Origin: Ruminococcus sp.
GTDB taxonomy: Bacteria > Bacillota > Clostridia > Oscillospirales > Ruminococcaceae
Assembly: GCA_015066665.1 (NCBI GenBank)
Contig: SVNX01000009.1
Span: 1 to 64,000, forward strand
Length of the DNA stretch: 64,000 nt
Reading direction: 5' to 3'
Position 1 is the stretch's first letter, and the number at the start of each line of letters is the position of its first letter. Positions 1-8,420 of this stretch are shown here, one piece after another. The position numbers and the translations under genes are program-made. Below the pieces are notes generated by a model. It saw only the letters and a list, made by a program, of their open reading frames with translations. It had not been told where the DNA came from and searched no databases.

Positions 1-125
1 TCCACGCCGATGACGATGTATTCGTGAACGGGAAGGGTTTCGTCCTGGGCAAAAGCAGGCATCGCCATCACGGATGCCCCGCAGCACAGTGCTGTCAAAA
101 ATGCGAACAATCTCTTTTTCATCAT
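1..125 (-). CDS. Secreted protein, N-terminal fragment (runs off left edge)
   Basis: Only the first 41 codons lie in the window. The double ATG at 125 follows an AAGGAGG ribosome site. The peptide begins with a Sec signal (MMKKRLFAFLTALCCGAS..., probable cleavage after MPAFA near residue 26) and the mature part starts QDETLPVHEYIVIGVD. That last stretch resembles the FIVTGVD segment inside the next gene (280-2088), and the signal-peptide DNA of the two genes is identical over 84 bp, so they are probably paralogues. It has its own promoter at 182-210. Whether it ends in a dockerin cannot be seen. Confidence 0.8.
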   Translation of the reverse strand, partial: MMKKRLFAFLTALCCGASVMAMPAFAQDETLPVHEYIVIGV

Positions 126-181
126 AAAAATTCCTCCTTTAATTCCTATTAAATGCCGTATTCTGACATTTTCTTAGCTTT

Positions 182-210
182 ATTATAGCATAAATGCATG
201 CCCCTGTCAA
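182..210 (-). promoter_or_regulatory. Sigma-A promoter for the gene at 1-125
   Basis: On the minus strand TTGACA (210-205), 17-nt spacer, TATAAT (187-182), with TG just upstream of the -10. It lies about 57 nt before the start codon. Both hexamers match consensus exactly. Confidence 0.8.
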
Positions 211-279
211 GGCTATAAACCGTTTTTTTGCACATTTACAGATGAATTTCCAGACTGTAGTTTGTGCAAAATAGCCAAA

Positions 280-2088
280 TCACACCAGCCCCACCAGTCT
301 CTTGAGAATGGAGAGGGAGTCCTCGTGGGTGACTTCGCCGTTCTTGTCGAAGTCGGCGGCGTCCGTGTTCATCGTGATGCTGGTCATGTCGGCACCCATC
401 ACATGGCGGTTCACCATGACAACATCCACGATCGAGAGCGCACCATCGGCGTTGGCATCGCCGAGGCGTTCTACGGACAGGGGATAGACAGGACGACCGT
501 TCTCATCGGTCACAAAGGTCACCACATCGCCCGGGCGCATGGATTCTGCACCGCTTGCATAATTCCAGCCGCTGCCCTGCTTGACAAAATCAAACTGATA
601 GCTCTTTTCTGGTTCTTCGTCCAGCAGTGAATAGATATATTGATTGCCATTGTCCCTGAATGCAGTCACAGTCAGCGTGCTCCGACCGCTGTAATAGTCC
701 CAGACCGGGCCGAGATTGGTGACATATCCAGTGTCTCCGAACTCGACTCTTCCGGGGAAAATGGGAAGAAACAGCTCTGCCTCGTAGCAAATCACATCGC
801 CGAGTGCCGGCATTGCCGAGCCTTCGGTCAGCACAGATTCGATCTCGGAGGCAGTCAGTGACAGATCATAGTTCGTGAGAAACCAGCCGCCCTCGCCGGA
901 GGAGGAAACAATGACATCAATGGTACCGGACGGCGCCCCCACCGGCAGAACCGGACGACCCCCATATGACAGGAAGGTCACTTCATCGCCGGTCTCCACC
1001 TCGTTCCAGTCAAAGCCATTTGGCTGGAGGTAGCTGTCCGTGTAATCAATATAGTAGTAATATCTGCCGTTTTCATCGGAGAGCGTTGCTGTGAAATCGT
1101 CTATGTCGTCCACCGTATATGAAGCGTATGCTGGATTCTTAAATACCGAATCTTTCACTGTGATTGTGCCGTCGGACAGGAATGCAAAATTCGCCGTCGC
1201 AGCAATCGGCTCCATGCAGAGATCTCCCTCAATGCTCAGAACATCGCCATAAACGGGCATGGTGTCCCCAATAAAATAATCCGCAACCATGTGGCGTGTA
1301 AGATAGAAGCTGTGGGAAATCACAGGCGAATACACAATGTAGTTCTGCGGATTCTCCTCGTTGTCCACACCGGTGACGATGAAGTCGGTGCTGGAGAGGG
1401 AGGCTTCCTGGGTGTCATCATCACACGCAGAAACCGACAGCGGCATAACCGGTGCATCCTCGTAGAAAATCCATTCCACCTGATCGCCCGCTTTTGCAGT
1501 GCTCAGCAGCGTTTCTTCATCTTTGAGAACATTCGAAATATTATCATAATAATAATGTGTGGCTCCCTCTGCATCTACCATGGTATAACAGAAACCGTTC
1601 TCCTCTGTGATCGTCAGGGTTTTGCGTTCGCCGATTTCCACTGCGGCACCAAGATTGGTGACAGTGTCTGTTTCTTCCAGATGCATACAGCCGGGGTAAA
1701 CCTCTGCAATCATACCGGAGAAATCGATACAGAGCAGATCGCCCTCCTCGACGATCTCCTGCCCGGCCAGCTTTTCGGGCAGCTTTGCATTGCAGCCGAT
1801 ATCATATACATCGGTGCTGCGCCAGACAACATCTGACTTTGTCAGATCCCAGTATGCCATGCATTCTTCAACGGACGACTCGCCCTTCACCTGCTTGACA
1901 AGCAGCCAGCTTGCCTGACCATCTGCATTGCGGCTGGGTACGTTGCATACCAGATAGATGCCCTTGCCCCAGGCGCCCATTTTCGGTGCTTCGGATGTCG
2001 CCGATTCTTCTGCTGTTACAGGCATCGCCATCACGGATGCCCCGCAGCACAGTGCTGTCAAAAATGCGAACAATCTCTTTTTCATCAT
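280..2088 (-). CDS. Secreted dockerin protein with three internal repeats
   Basis: 602 residues. It has a Sec signal peptide (first about 26 residues, ending MPVTA) and a C-terminal dockerin at about 541-602 with two calcium-loop/F-hand halves (DANADGALSIVDVVMVNRH and DFDKNGEVTHEDSLSILKR). Dockerins bind cohesins on scaffoldin proteins, so this is a probable cellulosome component. Between them lie three divergent repeats of about 150 residues, each opening with a GDxL-type strand and closing with GDxVTF and GRPVxPL. I recognise no catalytic family in them; they look beta-rich and could be binding domains. Start ATG-ATG follows AAGGAGGAATTTTT. It is probably cotranscribed with 2133-3230 (44-nt gap holding only a ribosome site). 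Confidence 0.85.
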   Translation of the reverse strand: MMKKRLFAFLTALCCGASVMAMPVTAEESATSEAPKMGAWGKGIYLVCNVPSRNADGQASWLLVKQVKGESSVEECMAYWDLTKSDVVWRSTDVYDIGCNAKLPEKLAGQEIVEEGDLLCIDFSGMIAEVYPGCMHLEETDTVTNLGAAVEIGERKTLTITEENGFCYTMVDAEGATHYYYDNISNVLKDEETLLSTAKAGDQVEWIFYEDAPVMPLSVSACDDDTQEASLSSTDFIVTGVDNEENPQNYIVYSPVISHSFYLTRHMVADYFIGDTMPVYGDVLSIEGDLCMEPIAATANFAFLSDGTITVKDSVFKNPAYASYTVDDIDDFTATLSDENGRYYYYIDYTDSYLQPNGFDWNEVETGDEVTFLSYGGRPVLPVGAPSGTIDVIVSSSGEGGWFLTNYDLSLTASEIESVLTEGSAMPALGDVICYEAELFLPIFPGRVEFGDTGYVTNLGPVWDYYSGRSTLTVTAFRDNGNQYIYSLLDEEPEKSYQFDFVKQGSGWNYASGAESMRPGDVVTFVTDENGRPVYPLSVERLGDANADGALSIVDVVMVNRHVMGADMTSITMNTDAADFDKNGEVTHEDSLSILKRLVGLV

Positions 2089-2132
2089 AAAAATTCCTCC
2101 TTAATCATCGATATCATCACTTCTTAAAACGG

Positions 2133-3230
2133 TTATTTCCTCGTCATAAACTCCCCGATGGAAAGCGCACTTCCCGCACCCGCTTCGGCGGCGAACTGCA
2201 GGATGTAGGCGGCGTCCTGTGCGTCAATGCTCATATCCGCATTGACATCGGCATTCTCAGTGACGCCGGACAGCATGGAAGAAGAGCCGCCCGAACCGAT
2301 GATTGCCGCATGCTCCAGAATCCGTGCCGCATCGGAAGCGTCTACGCTGTCATCTCCGTTTACATTGCCTGCGTTCTCCCAGACCGGCTCCGGCTTATAG
2401 ACAAGCGTGCTCATATCCGGTGTGAAGGCATACGAAACGCCAATCGATGCCGCCTGATACTCGTACACATTGAAGCTGTTGTCCGCCGAGGCGTTCTCAT
2501 ACTGATTGGTGAGGAAGCTTTCCGCATACTCGATCATTTCCGCATCCGTCGGCACACCGGCGGCGGCTCTGGACGCCGCAATCTCGGCATCGGTCATGCC
2601 GGTGGTATCGGTGGCCGCTTCCCACGCATCGAGGGCGGTTTTGTACGCCTGATAGGCGCTCTGTGCGGTCTGATAATCCGGATCGGCAGCAAAAATTTCA
2701 CTGCGGTCGACCGGCACCTCAACACCCATCAGCCATACCGTGAAGTCGCCGTCCCATGCAATCGTACCGCCCAGCTCATAGGTCATCAGGAAAGCGTCCG
2801 TGATTTCAGCATGTGCCATCATCAGCTGGCGGGCATACCGGACAAAATCCACAGCGGGCATGCAGGCAGTGTGCTCCTCGGTATAGTGCACCTGGAAAAA
2901 CGCCGAGCCATCGGGATAATTTTCGCAGAAGGACGGTTTTTCGTCCTCCCATGTCAGGGGTGTAACGCAGACGGTGTACCCCTCCGGCAGAGCGGGCAGC
3001 GCATCGGCAGTCAGGGCTGTACCGTCCGTGACAACAATAAAGCCCTCCATGCGCATGACCTCGGTCTTGGCGACCTTGCCGTTTTCGAGGCTGCAGACCG
3101 AATCCGCTGCGGCATGCTTCGTGCGGATGTCCCAGTCGATCTGTGTATCAGCTGCGTGGGACGTGAGCGGAAGCATGGTGCAGAGCAGTGCGGTGGTGGC
3201 AGCAACGGCCATACATCTATTTCTTTTCAT
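2133..3230 (-). CDS. Secreted dockerin protein of the TDG family
   Basis: 365 residues from the ATG at 3230, preferred over the upstream in-frame ATG at 3254 because AGAGGAGG lies just before it. Signal peptide ends near SHAAD. Early in the mature protein is GFIVVTDGT, the family hallmark shared with 3320-4318, 4363-5373 and 51100-52062. The middle holds an Ala-rich helical stretch (about 195-245). The C-terminal dockerin has loops NVNGDDSVDASDAARIL and DVNADMSIDAQDAAYIL, then the conserved tail LSIGEFMTRK. The first dockerin half differs from the other members while the second half and tail are nearly identical in DNA. Function of the N-terminal domain is unknown. Confidence 0.8.
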   Translation of the reverse strand: MKRNRCMAVAATTALLCTMLPLTSHAADTQIDWDIRTKHAAADSVCSLENGKVAKTEVMRMEGFIVVTDGTALTADALPALPEGYTVCVTPLTWEDEKPSFCENYPDGSAFFQVHYTEEHTACMPAVDFVRYARQLMMAHAEITDAFLMTYELGGTIAWDGDFTVWLMGVEVPVDRSEIFAADPDYQTAQSAYQAYKTALDAWEAATDTTGMTDAEIAASRAAAGVPTDAEMIEYAESFLTNQYENASADNSFNVYEYQAASIGVSYAFTPDMSTLVYKPEPVWENAGNVNGDDSVDASDAARILEHAAIIGSGGSSSMLSGVTENADVNADMSIDAQDAAYILQFAAEAGAGSALSIGEFMTRK

Positions 3231-3265
3231 AGTATTTCCTCCTCTATTCTCCATTTTATCATCTT

Positions 3266-3294
3266 AGTATACAAGCATCCCCGACACCGATCAA
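3266..3294 (-). promoter_or_regulatory. Promoter embedded in a hairpin, upstream of 2133-3230
   Basis: Minus strand TTGATC (3294-3289), N17, TATACT (3271-3266). The -35 hexamer lies in the loop of the hairpin at 3279-3307, so the stem could end upstream transcription and also shape the promoter. Inferred from sequence only. Confidence 0.5.
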
Positions 3295-3307
3295 TGCAGT
3301 GTCGGGG
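3279..3307 (-). terminator. Hairpin between 3320-4318 and 2133-3230
   Basis: Perfect 9-bp stem CCCCGACAC/GTGTCGGGG with an 11-nt loop, 12 nt past the stop of the 3320-4318 gene. There is no T-run, so it may be a weak terminator or an mRNA stabiliser. Confidence 0.45.
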
Positions 3308-3319
3308 ACAGCTAATATG

Positions 3320-4318
3320 CTACCTCGTCATAAACTCCCCGATGGAAAGCGTACTTCCCGCACCCGCTTCGGCGGCGAACTGCAGGATGTAGGCGGCGTC
3401 GTTGGCGTCGCAGAAGGTGTCGCCGTTGAGGTCGGCGGCGGATTTCTGCTCGGCTGTGAACGGGTCATAGCCGCCGTCTGCGGTTGCGCCCTTCATGGCG
3501 GAAAGTACCAGCAGCTCGGCCGCATCGGAGGCGTCAATCTTTCCATCTGTGTCGAGGTCACCGGCGGTGTCCCAGATGGAAGCGGCGGAAAGTTCGGAAG
3601 GATACCAACTTTCAAGAATGCTTACGCCAACATTCACATCTGAAAAGATATCGCTGTATTTCTCAACAATAGATTGGCCATAGTTCAGCAAATATTCATA
3701 CATTCTATATTGACCGCTACTCCATCCTTCGGCCAGTCGGCTTTGAATTAATTCAGAATTTCCCAATTCATTTGGGGGAATTTGATAATGAATTACATTT
3801 CTGAAATGCGCATAAACCGTAGTAAACTCTGAAAGTTCAGGGATTGTGATCTCATCCAAATTCATATCCGGATCAACCATTTCAAAGTCCAAACTGTAGT
3901 CAACATGTCCGTAAAGGTACCTTGTCATCTCAGCTAAATAGACCGCTTCAATCCCCTCTGTATTCAGCATAAAGCTACGGCCGGAAGCCATTAACATCTG
4001 TAATTCCGGATTCTCAATACTGATTACATATGCAGTATTTTCAGGTACAATACTGAATTCATTATACGTATCACTGCCATATTGTGCTTCATCATACAGA
4101 CTGGACGAAATGTATCCCTCAATATTCATCAGTTCTTCTTCCGGCAGTTCCCTCCCATCGGTTTCAACTATGAGCGTCATAGTTTGAAGTTCAATCTTTG
4201 AAAGGGTGCCATCATGGTCAAAATATTCCGGATGAGGCAGTGCCGAAACCGGCATCGCAGCCATGGAAGACACGCAGCACAGAGCCGTCAGTGCCGCTAA
4301 TAATCTCGTTTTCATCAT
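3320..4318 (-). CDS. Secreted dockerin protein of the TDG family
   Basis: 332 residues. Signal peptide (MMKTRLLAALTALCC..., ending MPVSA). The mature part opens with the family motif MTLIVETDGRELPEEEL, then a mixed domain of about 200 residues with a repeated helix-strand feel and no recognised active site. The C-terminal dockerin (about 245-332) has loops DLDTDGKIDASDAAELL and DLNGDTFCDANDAAYIL separated by an insert of about 27 residues, then the tail LSIGEFMTR. The dockerin DNA is almost identical to that of 4363-5373 and 51100-52062, whereas the N-terminal domains diverge strongly. It is downstream of 4363-5373 in one transcription unit (44-nt gap). Likely a cellulosome-attached protein of unknown role. 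Confidence 0.8.
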   Translation of the reverse strand: MMKTRLLAALTALCCVSSMAAMPVSALPHPEYFDHDGTLSKIELQTMTLIVETDGRELPEEELMNIEGYISSSLYDEAQYGSDTYNEFSIVPENTAYVISIENPELQMLMASGRSFMLNTEGIEAVYLAEMTRYLYGHVDYSLDFEMVDPDMNLDEITIPELSEFTTVYAHFRNVIHYQIPPNELGNSELIQSRLAEGWSSGQYRMYEYLLNYGQSIVEKYSDIFSDVNVGVSILESWYPSELSAASIWDTAGDLDTDGKIDASDAAELLVLSAMKGATADGGYDPFTAEQKSAADLNGDTFCDANDAAYILQFAAEAGAGSTLSIGEFMTR

Positions 4319-4362
4319 AAAAATTCCTCCTTAATAATCGATGTTATCATTGCGTAAAACAT

Positions 4363-5373
4363 TCAGCTTCTCGTCATAAACTCCCCGATGGAAAGCGCAC
4401 TTCCCGCACCCGCTTCGGCGGCGAACTGCAGGATGTAGGCGGCGTCGTTGGCGTCGCAGAAGGTGTCGCCGTTGAGGTCGGCGGCGGATTTCTGCTCAGC
4501 TGTGAACGGGTCATAGCCGCCGTCTGCGGTTGCGCCCCTCATGGCGGAAAGTGCCAGCAGCTCGGCCGCATCGGAGGCGTCAATCTTTCCATCTGTGTCG
4601 AGGTCACCGGCGGTGTCCCAGATGGAGGCGGCGGAAAGTTCGGAAGAATTCGGATCCGAGGATGCCTGGATGATCTGCGGAGAGATGGATGCAATGATGT
4701 CATTATACTTCAGCTCAACCTCCTGCGCCAAGGCAAGCATATATTCGAGCTTTTCACCCTCAGATTTCCCTTCCAGATCTCTGAGAATCTGGCAATCTCC
4801 GGCTTCATCCAGACTGTAGCTCGCACCGCCGCTGCCGCCGGTGAAGCTGAGTCCTGCAAATTCCGGAATTGTACTCTCATCCAGATGGATATCCTCATTC
4901 ACGGCTTTCACTATTAGTTTATGATTCAGCCAGAAACAGGTATTATTGTACGATGAAAACTCCACAATACTGGCCTTTTCAACGAAATCATACGCCAGCA
5001 TGAGCCTGCGGCCGGCTGTTTCATACAGCAAGGAATCCCCACTCTCAAAATATACCATATAGGCATGCTCCCCCGGTTCAGCACTTACATTGACCCAGCT
5101 GGTAGGACCGGTCACCGGCGTTTCCCAGGGGGACAGACCGGCATAGCCCTCAACATCCTTAAACATATCCTCTGTCGGAACCGTACCATCTGTTTCTATC
5201 AGAATGCCATTGCATCTATGGTGCTGCACAGCTTCAATAAAGCCATCGTTGTTGCGGTATTCGGTGCCGCCGATGGATGTATATGTGGTGTAGGCCTGCA
5301 CGGGAAATGCACCCATTGCTGATACCATTGCCCCGATGACAGCAATCGCTGTCAGACTTTTCATTCGTCGCAT
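4363..5373 (-). CDS. Secreted dockerin protein of the TDG family
   Basis: 336 residues. The signal peptide MRRMKSLTAIAVIGAMVSA is nearly identical to that of the distant gene at 52984-53283, and their upstream DNA is shared too. The mature part has GILIETDGTVPTEDMF, the family motif, followed by an unassigned domain. The C-terminal dockerin carries the same two loops as 3320-4318 and the tail LSIGEFMTRS. Start at 5373 follows GAAAGGGGAAATTTTT. First gene of a two-gene unit driven by the promoter at 5427-5455. No catalytic motif recognised. Confidence 0.8.
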   Translation of the reverse strand: MRRMKSLTAIAVIGAMVSAMGAFPVQAYTTYTSIGGTEYRNNDGFIEAVQHHRCNGILIETDGTVPTEDMFKDVEGYAGLSPWETPVTGPTSWVNVSAEPGEHAYMVYFESGDSLLYETAGRRLMLAYDFVEKASIVEFSSYNNTCFWLNHKLIVKAVNEDIHLDESTIPEFAGLSFTGGSGGASYSLDEAGDCQILRDLEGKSEGEKLEYMLALAQEVELKYNDIIASISPQIIQASSDPNSSELSAASIWDTAGDLDTDGKIDASDAAELLALSAMRGATADGGYDPFTAEQKSAADLNGDTFCDANDAAYILQFAAEAGAGSALSIGEFMTRS

Positions 5374-5401
5374 AAAAATTTCCCCTTTCGGTAATCATTT
5401 T

Positions 5402-5420
5402 ACAGGAAATCTTTTCCTGT
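5402..5420. promoter_or_regulatory. Perfect palindrome at the transcription start (copy 1)
   Basis: ACAGGAAA-TCT-TTTCCTGT lies just downstream of the -10 box on the minus strand, so it covers the expected +1 to +20. It could be an operator or a 5' mRNA stem-loop. It is unchanged in copy 2 (53312-53330). Confidence 0.55.
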
Positions 5421-5426
5421 AATTAT

Positions 5427-5455
5427 AGTATAGCATAAAACCACCCGATTGGCAA
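5427..5455 (-). promoter_or_regulatory. Sigma-A promoter for 4363-5373
   Basis: Minus strand TTGCCA (5455-5450), N17, extended -10 TGC-TATACT (TATACT at 5432-5427). Confidence 0.75.
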
Positions 5456-5462
5456 GCGTTTT

Positions 5463-5476
5463 TGTGAAAAATCACA
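5463..5476. promoter_or_regulatory. TGTGA-N4-TCACA palindrome upstream of the -35 (copy 1)
   Basis: TGTGAAAAATCACA, a perfect inverted repeat 8 nt upstream of the -35 box. It is conserved exactly at 53373-53386. Placement suits an activator site; the regulator is unknown. Confidence 0.5.
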
Positions 5477-5655
5477 TCGCAGAATGGACAAATGTTGTGG
5501 ATATACTTTGTGCATCATAACCATTCCCACATATAACCATCCGGCCTCCGGCTCCGTCCCTACTTATATAACAACGAACGCAGAAAAAGATTGGACATAT
5601 TTTGCAAATTCTTCCAGAATCGGCAATTTACACAAGCCCAAACACTCGCCATTAT

Positions 5656-5692
5656 GCAAAAAGACCAGCTCCTCCATCCGGAGAAGCTGGTC
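5656..5692 (-). terminator. Terminator of the dockerin GH74 gene
   Basis: On the minus strand GACCAGCT pairs with AGCTGGTC, with an inner CTCC/GGAG stem, followed directly by TTTTT. It begins 7 nt past the stop codon at 5699. Confidence 0.85.
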
Positions 5693-5698
5693 GGGAAA

Positions 5699-8311
5699 TC
5701 ACGCCTGTCCCACGGGCAGTGTCACAAGATCTACCAGGGACTTGAGAATATTCAGGGAATCGCCGGGGCCAACATTACCGTCGACATCCACATCGGCATT
5801 GGCCATGCTCTGGCTGCCGAGGTCTTCCGCACCCATCAGGTGCTTGTTCAGCATAACCACGTCCACAATGGAAACGGCCTTGTCGAGGTTCACGTCGCCA
5901 TAGAGCACATCATCATTGATATTGGTGGGCTTTGTGGTCGGCTCAGTGGTGGGCTTTGTGGTCGGCTGGGGGTCGGTGCCGTCGTTGATGCTGCCGTACA
6001 CGATGCCGCAGCCAACGGTACTCATATACATTGCACCGTATTCGTTCATATCACCGACAATGAAGTTGCCGTTGCCGGTACCGCCATAGAGGTGGTCGAG
6101 GTTGATGGCTTCCCATGTCACGCCCTTGTCGTTGGAGCGGTAGATGCCCTCGGGATCACCCTCGGCGGGCATGCCGTAAATGTACAGGGCATTGGGGCTC
6201 TTGTCGTCCTTCGGTGCGCCGAAGCCAACGGTCTTGCAGTAGTAGACATCGAGCTTTTCGAGTGTGGGCGTACCTGTGGCCGCACCGGTCACATGGTACA
6301 TACCATACCAGCCGGCACCCAGAATCAGCTCACCCTCACCGAGATAGGCAATTCTGGCAGCACTGTCGCACTGGTCATACATGCACACCTCAGTGGGTGT
6401 GAAGGTGGCACCGTAGTCCGTGCTGACGCAGAGAACGTATCTTGCATCCTCAATGGTCGGCTCGGGCTTGGAATAATGCCAGGACGAATTGAAGTAGGTT
6501 GCATAGGCATAAACGATCTCGGGCTTGTCCGGCTCTACATACATATAGGTCGGCTTGGAACCATAGGTGGTCGGAATGCCGGAGCAGGCAGTCCATGTCT
6601 GACCGTAGTCATCGGAATAGCTCACAGTACCGTCATCCTTGCTTCCCTTGAAGAAGCGGTAGGTGTCTTCATCAAGCTGTGTGATGGCAGCCTTGCCGCC
6701 GGGGGAGCATGTCATCTTTGTCCATGTGGCGCCGCCGTCCTTTGTATAGAAGCCGCCGGCCACGTCGTTCTGATTCTCTGCAATACGGATCATGACATCG
6801 GGATTCTGCGGGCAGTAGGCAATGGCGCCTGTGGAACCCATATTGGGCTGATGCTGTTTGATTGTGGTATCGGCCACATGCTCAAAGCCGTCATAGTCAC
6901 CGATGGCGGAGAAATTGCTGCCGCCGGGCACGCTGATGAAGTCGAGTGCTACGACTTCCTCAATGCCGTCCGGATGGAAGTAATAAACAGGGAGTGTATC
7001 CCAGATATTATCGCATGCGAATACGCCGTTACCGGACACAACGAGTGCACGGTTGCTGTCGCGGGGGTCGAGCACCATGGTGCCGCACCAGTGGATGGCC
7101 TTGTTGCGGATCCAGTCGAAGCCGCCGTCCTGCAGGTAATCCGCCTGCAGCGGGCCGCCCCAGGAAGTCTCGTTGCCGGGCGTGATGGGAGACCATGTGG
7201 CACCGCCATCCTCGGAACGATAGAACTGGTCGCCCCAGCATACCTTATCATCGGCCCATGCGTCCTTATACCAGAGCTGGGAAGACCACACGCCGCAGGT
7301 CGTTGCCACGAGCTTGTTTGCATCCTTGGGATCGCTTGTGCAGCCGCCGAAGCTGTTGCCGGTGGGGGAGATATCGGTCACGCTGCCGGTCTCGGTATCA
7401 TAGCGGTAAATGCCGCCGCCTGTGCCGTTGAAGATCAGGCCGCCGACATAGCTGATGAGCAGGTCGCCGTTGGCATCCTTATTGATTCTTGCGGGATAGG
7501 CATCCTCCGGGAGTGCATCGCTCAGCGGCTCCCAGTTATCCTTGCCCACATCGGCCACCCAGACATTGGGACCGATGCCCACATCGGACACGCCGACATA
7601 GACCTTGCCGTCCTCAATGGCGATTGTGCCGACGCCGTTGACCTTGCTGTAATCCTCGCCCTTGGTGGTCTTTTCCACAACTGTGCCCCATGTAGGCCAG
7701 TTGAGTTCGTGGGTGAACAGACCCAGATCATTGAAGCTGTCAACATAGGCCCATGTCTCGCCGGCGTCCGTACTCATGATAAGACCGTCGGTATCACCGC
7801 CGCAGTAGATCACATCGGGGTTATCCGGATCGACTGCAATCGGCTCACCGGTCTGACGGCCGGCACCGTTGCCGTGTACCTTGATGAGGTCGGTGACTTC
7901 ATGCTCGGTGAAGGTAAGACCGCCGTCGGTCGACTTGAAAATGGCGGTTCTCTCCGCACTGAAGTAGGCACAGCCCACCAGCAGGTAGATGGTGTTGTCA
8001 TCGGTCGGGTCGATGCACATACCGTCGACGCTCAGATAGCCTCTGTCGGCGTCGTTGATGAATGCGAGCATCTGCACCCATTCTCTCTGTTCATAGTCAT
8101 AGCGATAAGCGCCGCCTACGTCGGTTCTGGCGTACATGGCATTCTCACCGGTCACAATGCCGGATACAAAGCCGCCGCCGCCGATTCTGACGGTGCCCCA
8201 GTCGTAATTGTCCGCAGTCTCTGCCGTCTGGGCAGTGGCAGGCATCGCTGCCGCGCTGCAGAGCATGGCAGCACTGATGCCGGCTGCCAGGATCTTCCTC
8301 CACATCTTCAT
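5699..8311 (-). CDS. Cellulosomal GH74 xyloglucanase with C-terminal dockerin
   Basis: About 870 residues from the ATG at 8311 (spacing 8 from GAGGAG; nearby ATGs at 8317 and 8305 are possible). It should cleave xyloglucan backbones outside the cell. Order: Sec signal (ends ATAQT), GH74 domain made of two seven-bladed propellers with many SxDxGxTW blade motifs, a Thr-Pro linker (TTKPTTEPTTKPT), and a dockerin (DVNLDKAVSIVDVVMLNKH; DVDVDGNVGPGDSLNIL). ARTDVGGAYR at 61-70 contains the family's conserved N-terminal catalytic Asp; AIGDYDGFEH is the likely second catalytic Asp region, assigned by family resemblance. It has its own promoter and terminator. A lipoprotein paralogue lies at 11279-13459. 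Confidence 0.93.
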   Translation of the reverse strand: MKMWRKILAAGISAAMLCSAAAMPATAQTAETADNYDWGTVRIGGGGFVSGIVTGENAMYARTDVGGAYRYDYEQREWVQMLAFINDADRGYLSVDGMCIDPTDDNTIYLLVGCAYFSAERTAIFKSTDGGLTFTEHEVTDLIKVHGNGAGRQTGEPIAVDPDNPDVIYCGGDTDGLIMSTDAGETWAYVDSFNDLGLFTHELNWPTWGTVVEKTTKGEDYSKVNGVGTIAIEDGKVYVGVSDVGIGPNVWVADVGKDNWEPLSDALPEDAYPARINKDANGDLLISYVGGLIFNGTGGGIYRYDTETGSVTDISPTGNSFGGCTSDPKDANKLVATTCGVWSSQLWYKDAWADDKVCWGDQFYRSEDGGATWSPITPGNETSWGGPLQADYLQDGGFDWIRNKAIHWCGTMVLDPRDSNRALVVSGNGVFACDNIWDTLPVYYFHPDGIEEVVALDFISVPGGSNFSAIGDYDGFEHVADTTIKQHQPNMGSTGAIAYCPQNPDVMIRIAENQNDVAGGFYTKDGGATWTKMTCSPGGKAAITQLDEDTYRFFKGSKDDGTVSYSDDYGQTWTACSGIPTTYGSKPTYMYVEPDKPEIVYAYATYFNSSWHYSKPEPTIEDARYVLCVSTDYGATFTPTEVCMYDQCDSAARIAYLGEGELILGAGWYGMYHVTGAATGTPTLEKLDVYYCKTVGFGAPKDDKSPNALYIYGMPAEGDPEGIYRSNDKGVTWEAINLDHLYGGTGNGNFIVGDMNEYGAMYMSTVGCGIVYGSINDGTDPQPTTKPTTEPTTKPTNINDDVLYGDVNLDKAVSIVDVVMLNKHLMGAEDLGSQSMANADVDVDGNVGPGDSLNILKSLVDLVTLPVGQA

Positions 8312-8420
8312 CTTCATTTCTCCTCTTCTTGCATTTTCCTTCTGTGTACAAACCCATACCAAGGCTCTGATTTCTTATGTGCAATAGCATAATTTCATAG
8401 CCTCGGTTCCTATTACATAT

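Larger units (their letters stand above)
5306..5595 (-). repeat. Copy 1 of a 290-bp duplicated promoter/leader/signal-peptide cassette
   Basis: Aligns without gaps to 53216-53505, with fewer than about 20 mismatches counted by eye. Both copies span the signal-peptide codons, ribosome site, palindromic leader, promoter and more than 130 bp upstream, and both drive minus-strand dockerin proteins. The similarity stops abruptly at both ends. Confidence 0.85.

Noticed and set aside
5463-5476. Classical CRP site
   Set aside because: Half-sites match TGTGA/TCACA but spacing is 4 nt, not 6, and cAMP-CRP control is not expected in this group. Kept only as an unassigned palindrome.
5591-8392. 933-codon plus-strand open frame opposite the dockerin GH74 gene
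   Set aside because: The minus strand encodes a clear GH74-dockerin protein with signal peptide. The antisense frame has no ribosome site, no recognisable domain and a composition expected from GC-rich codon bias.
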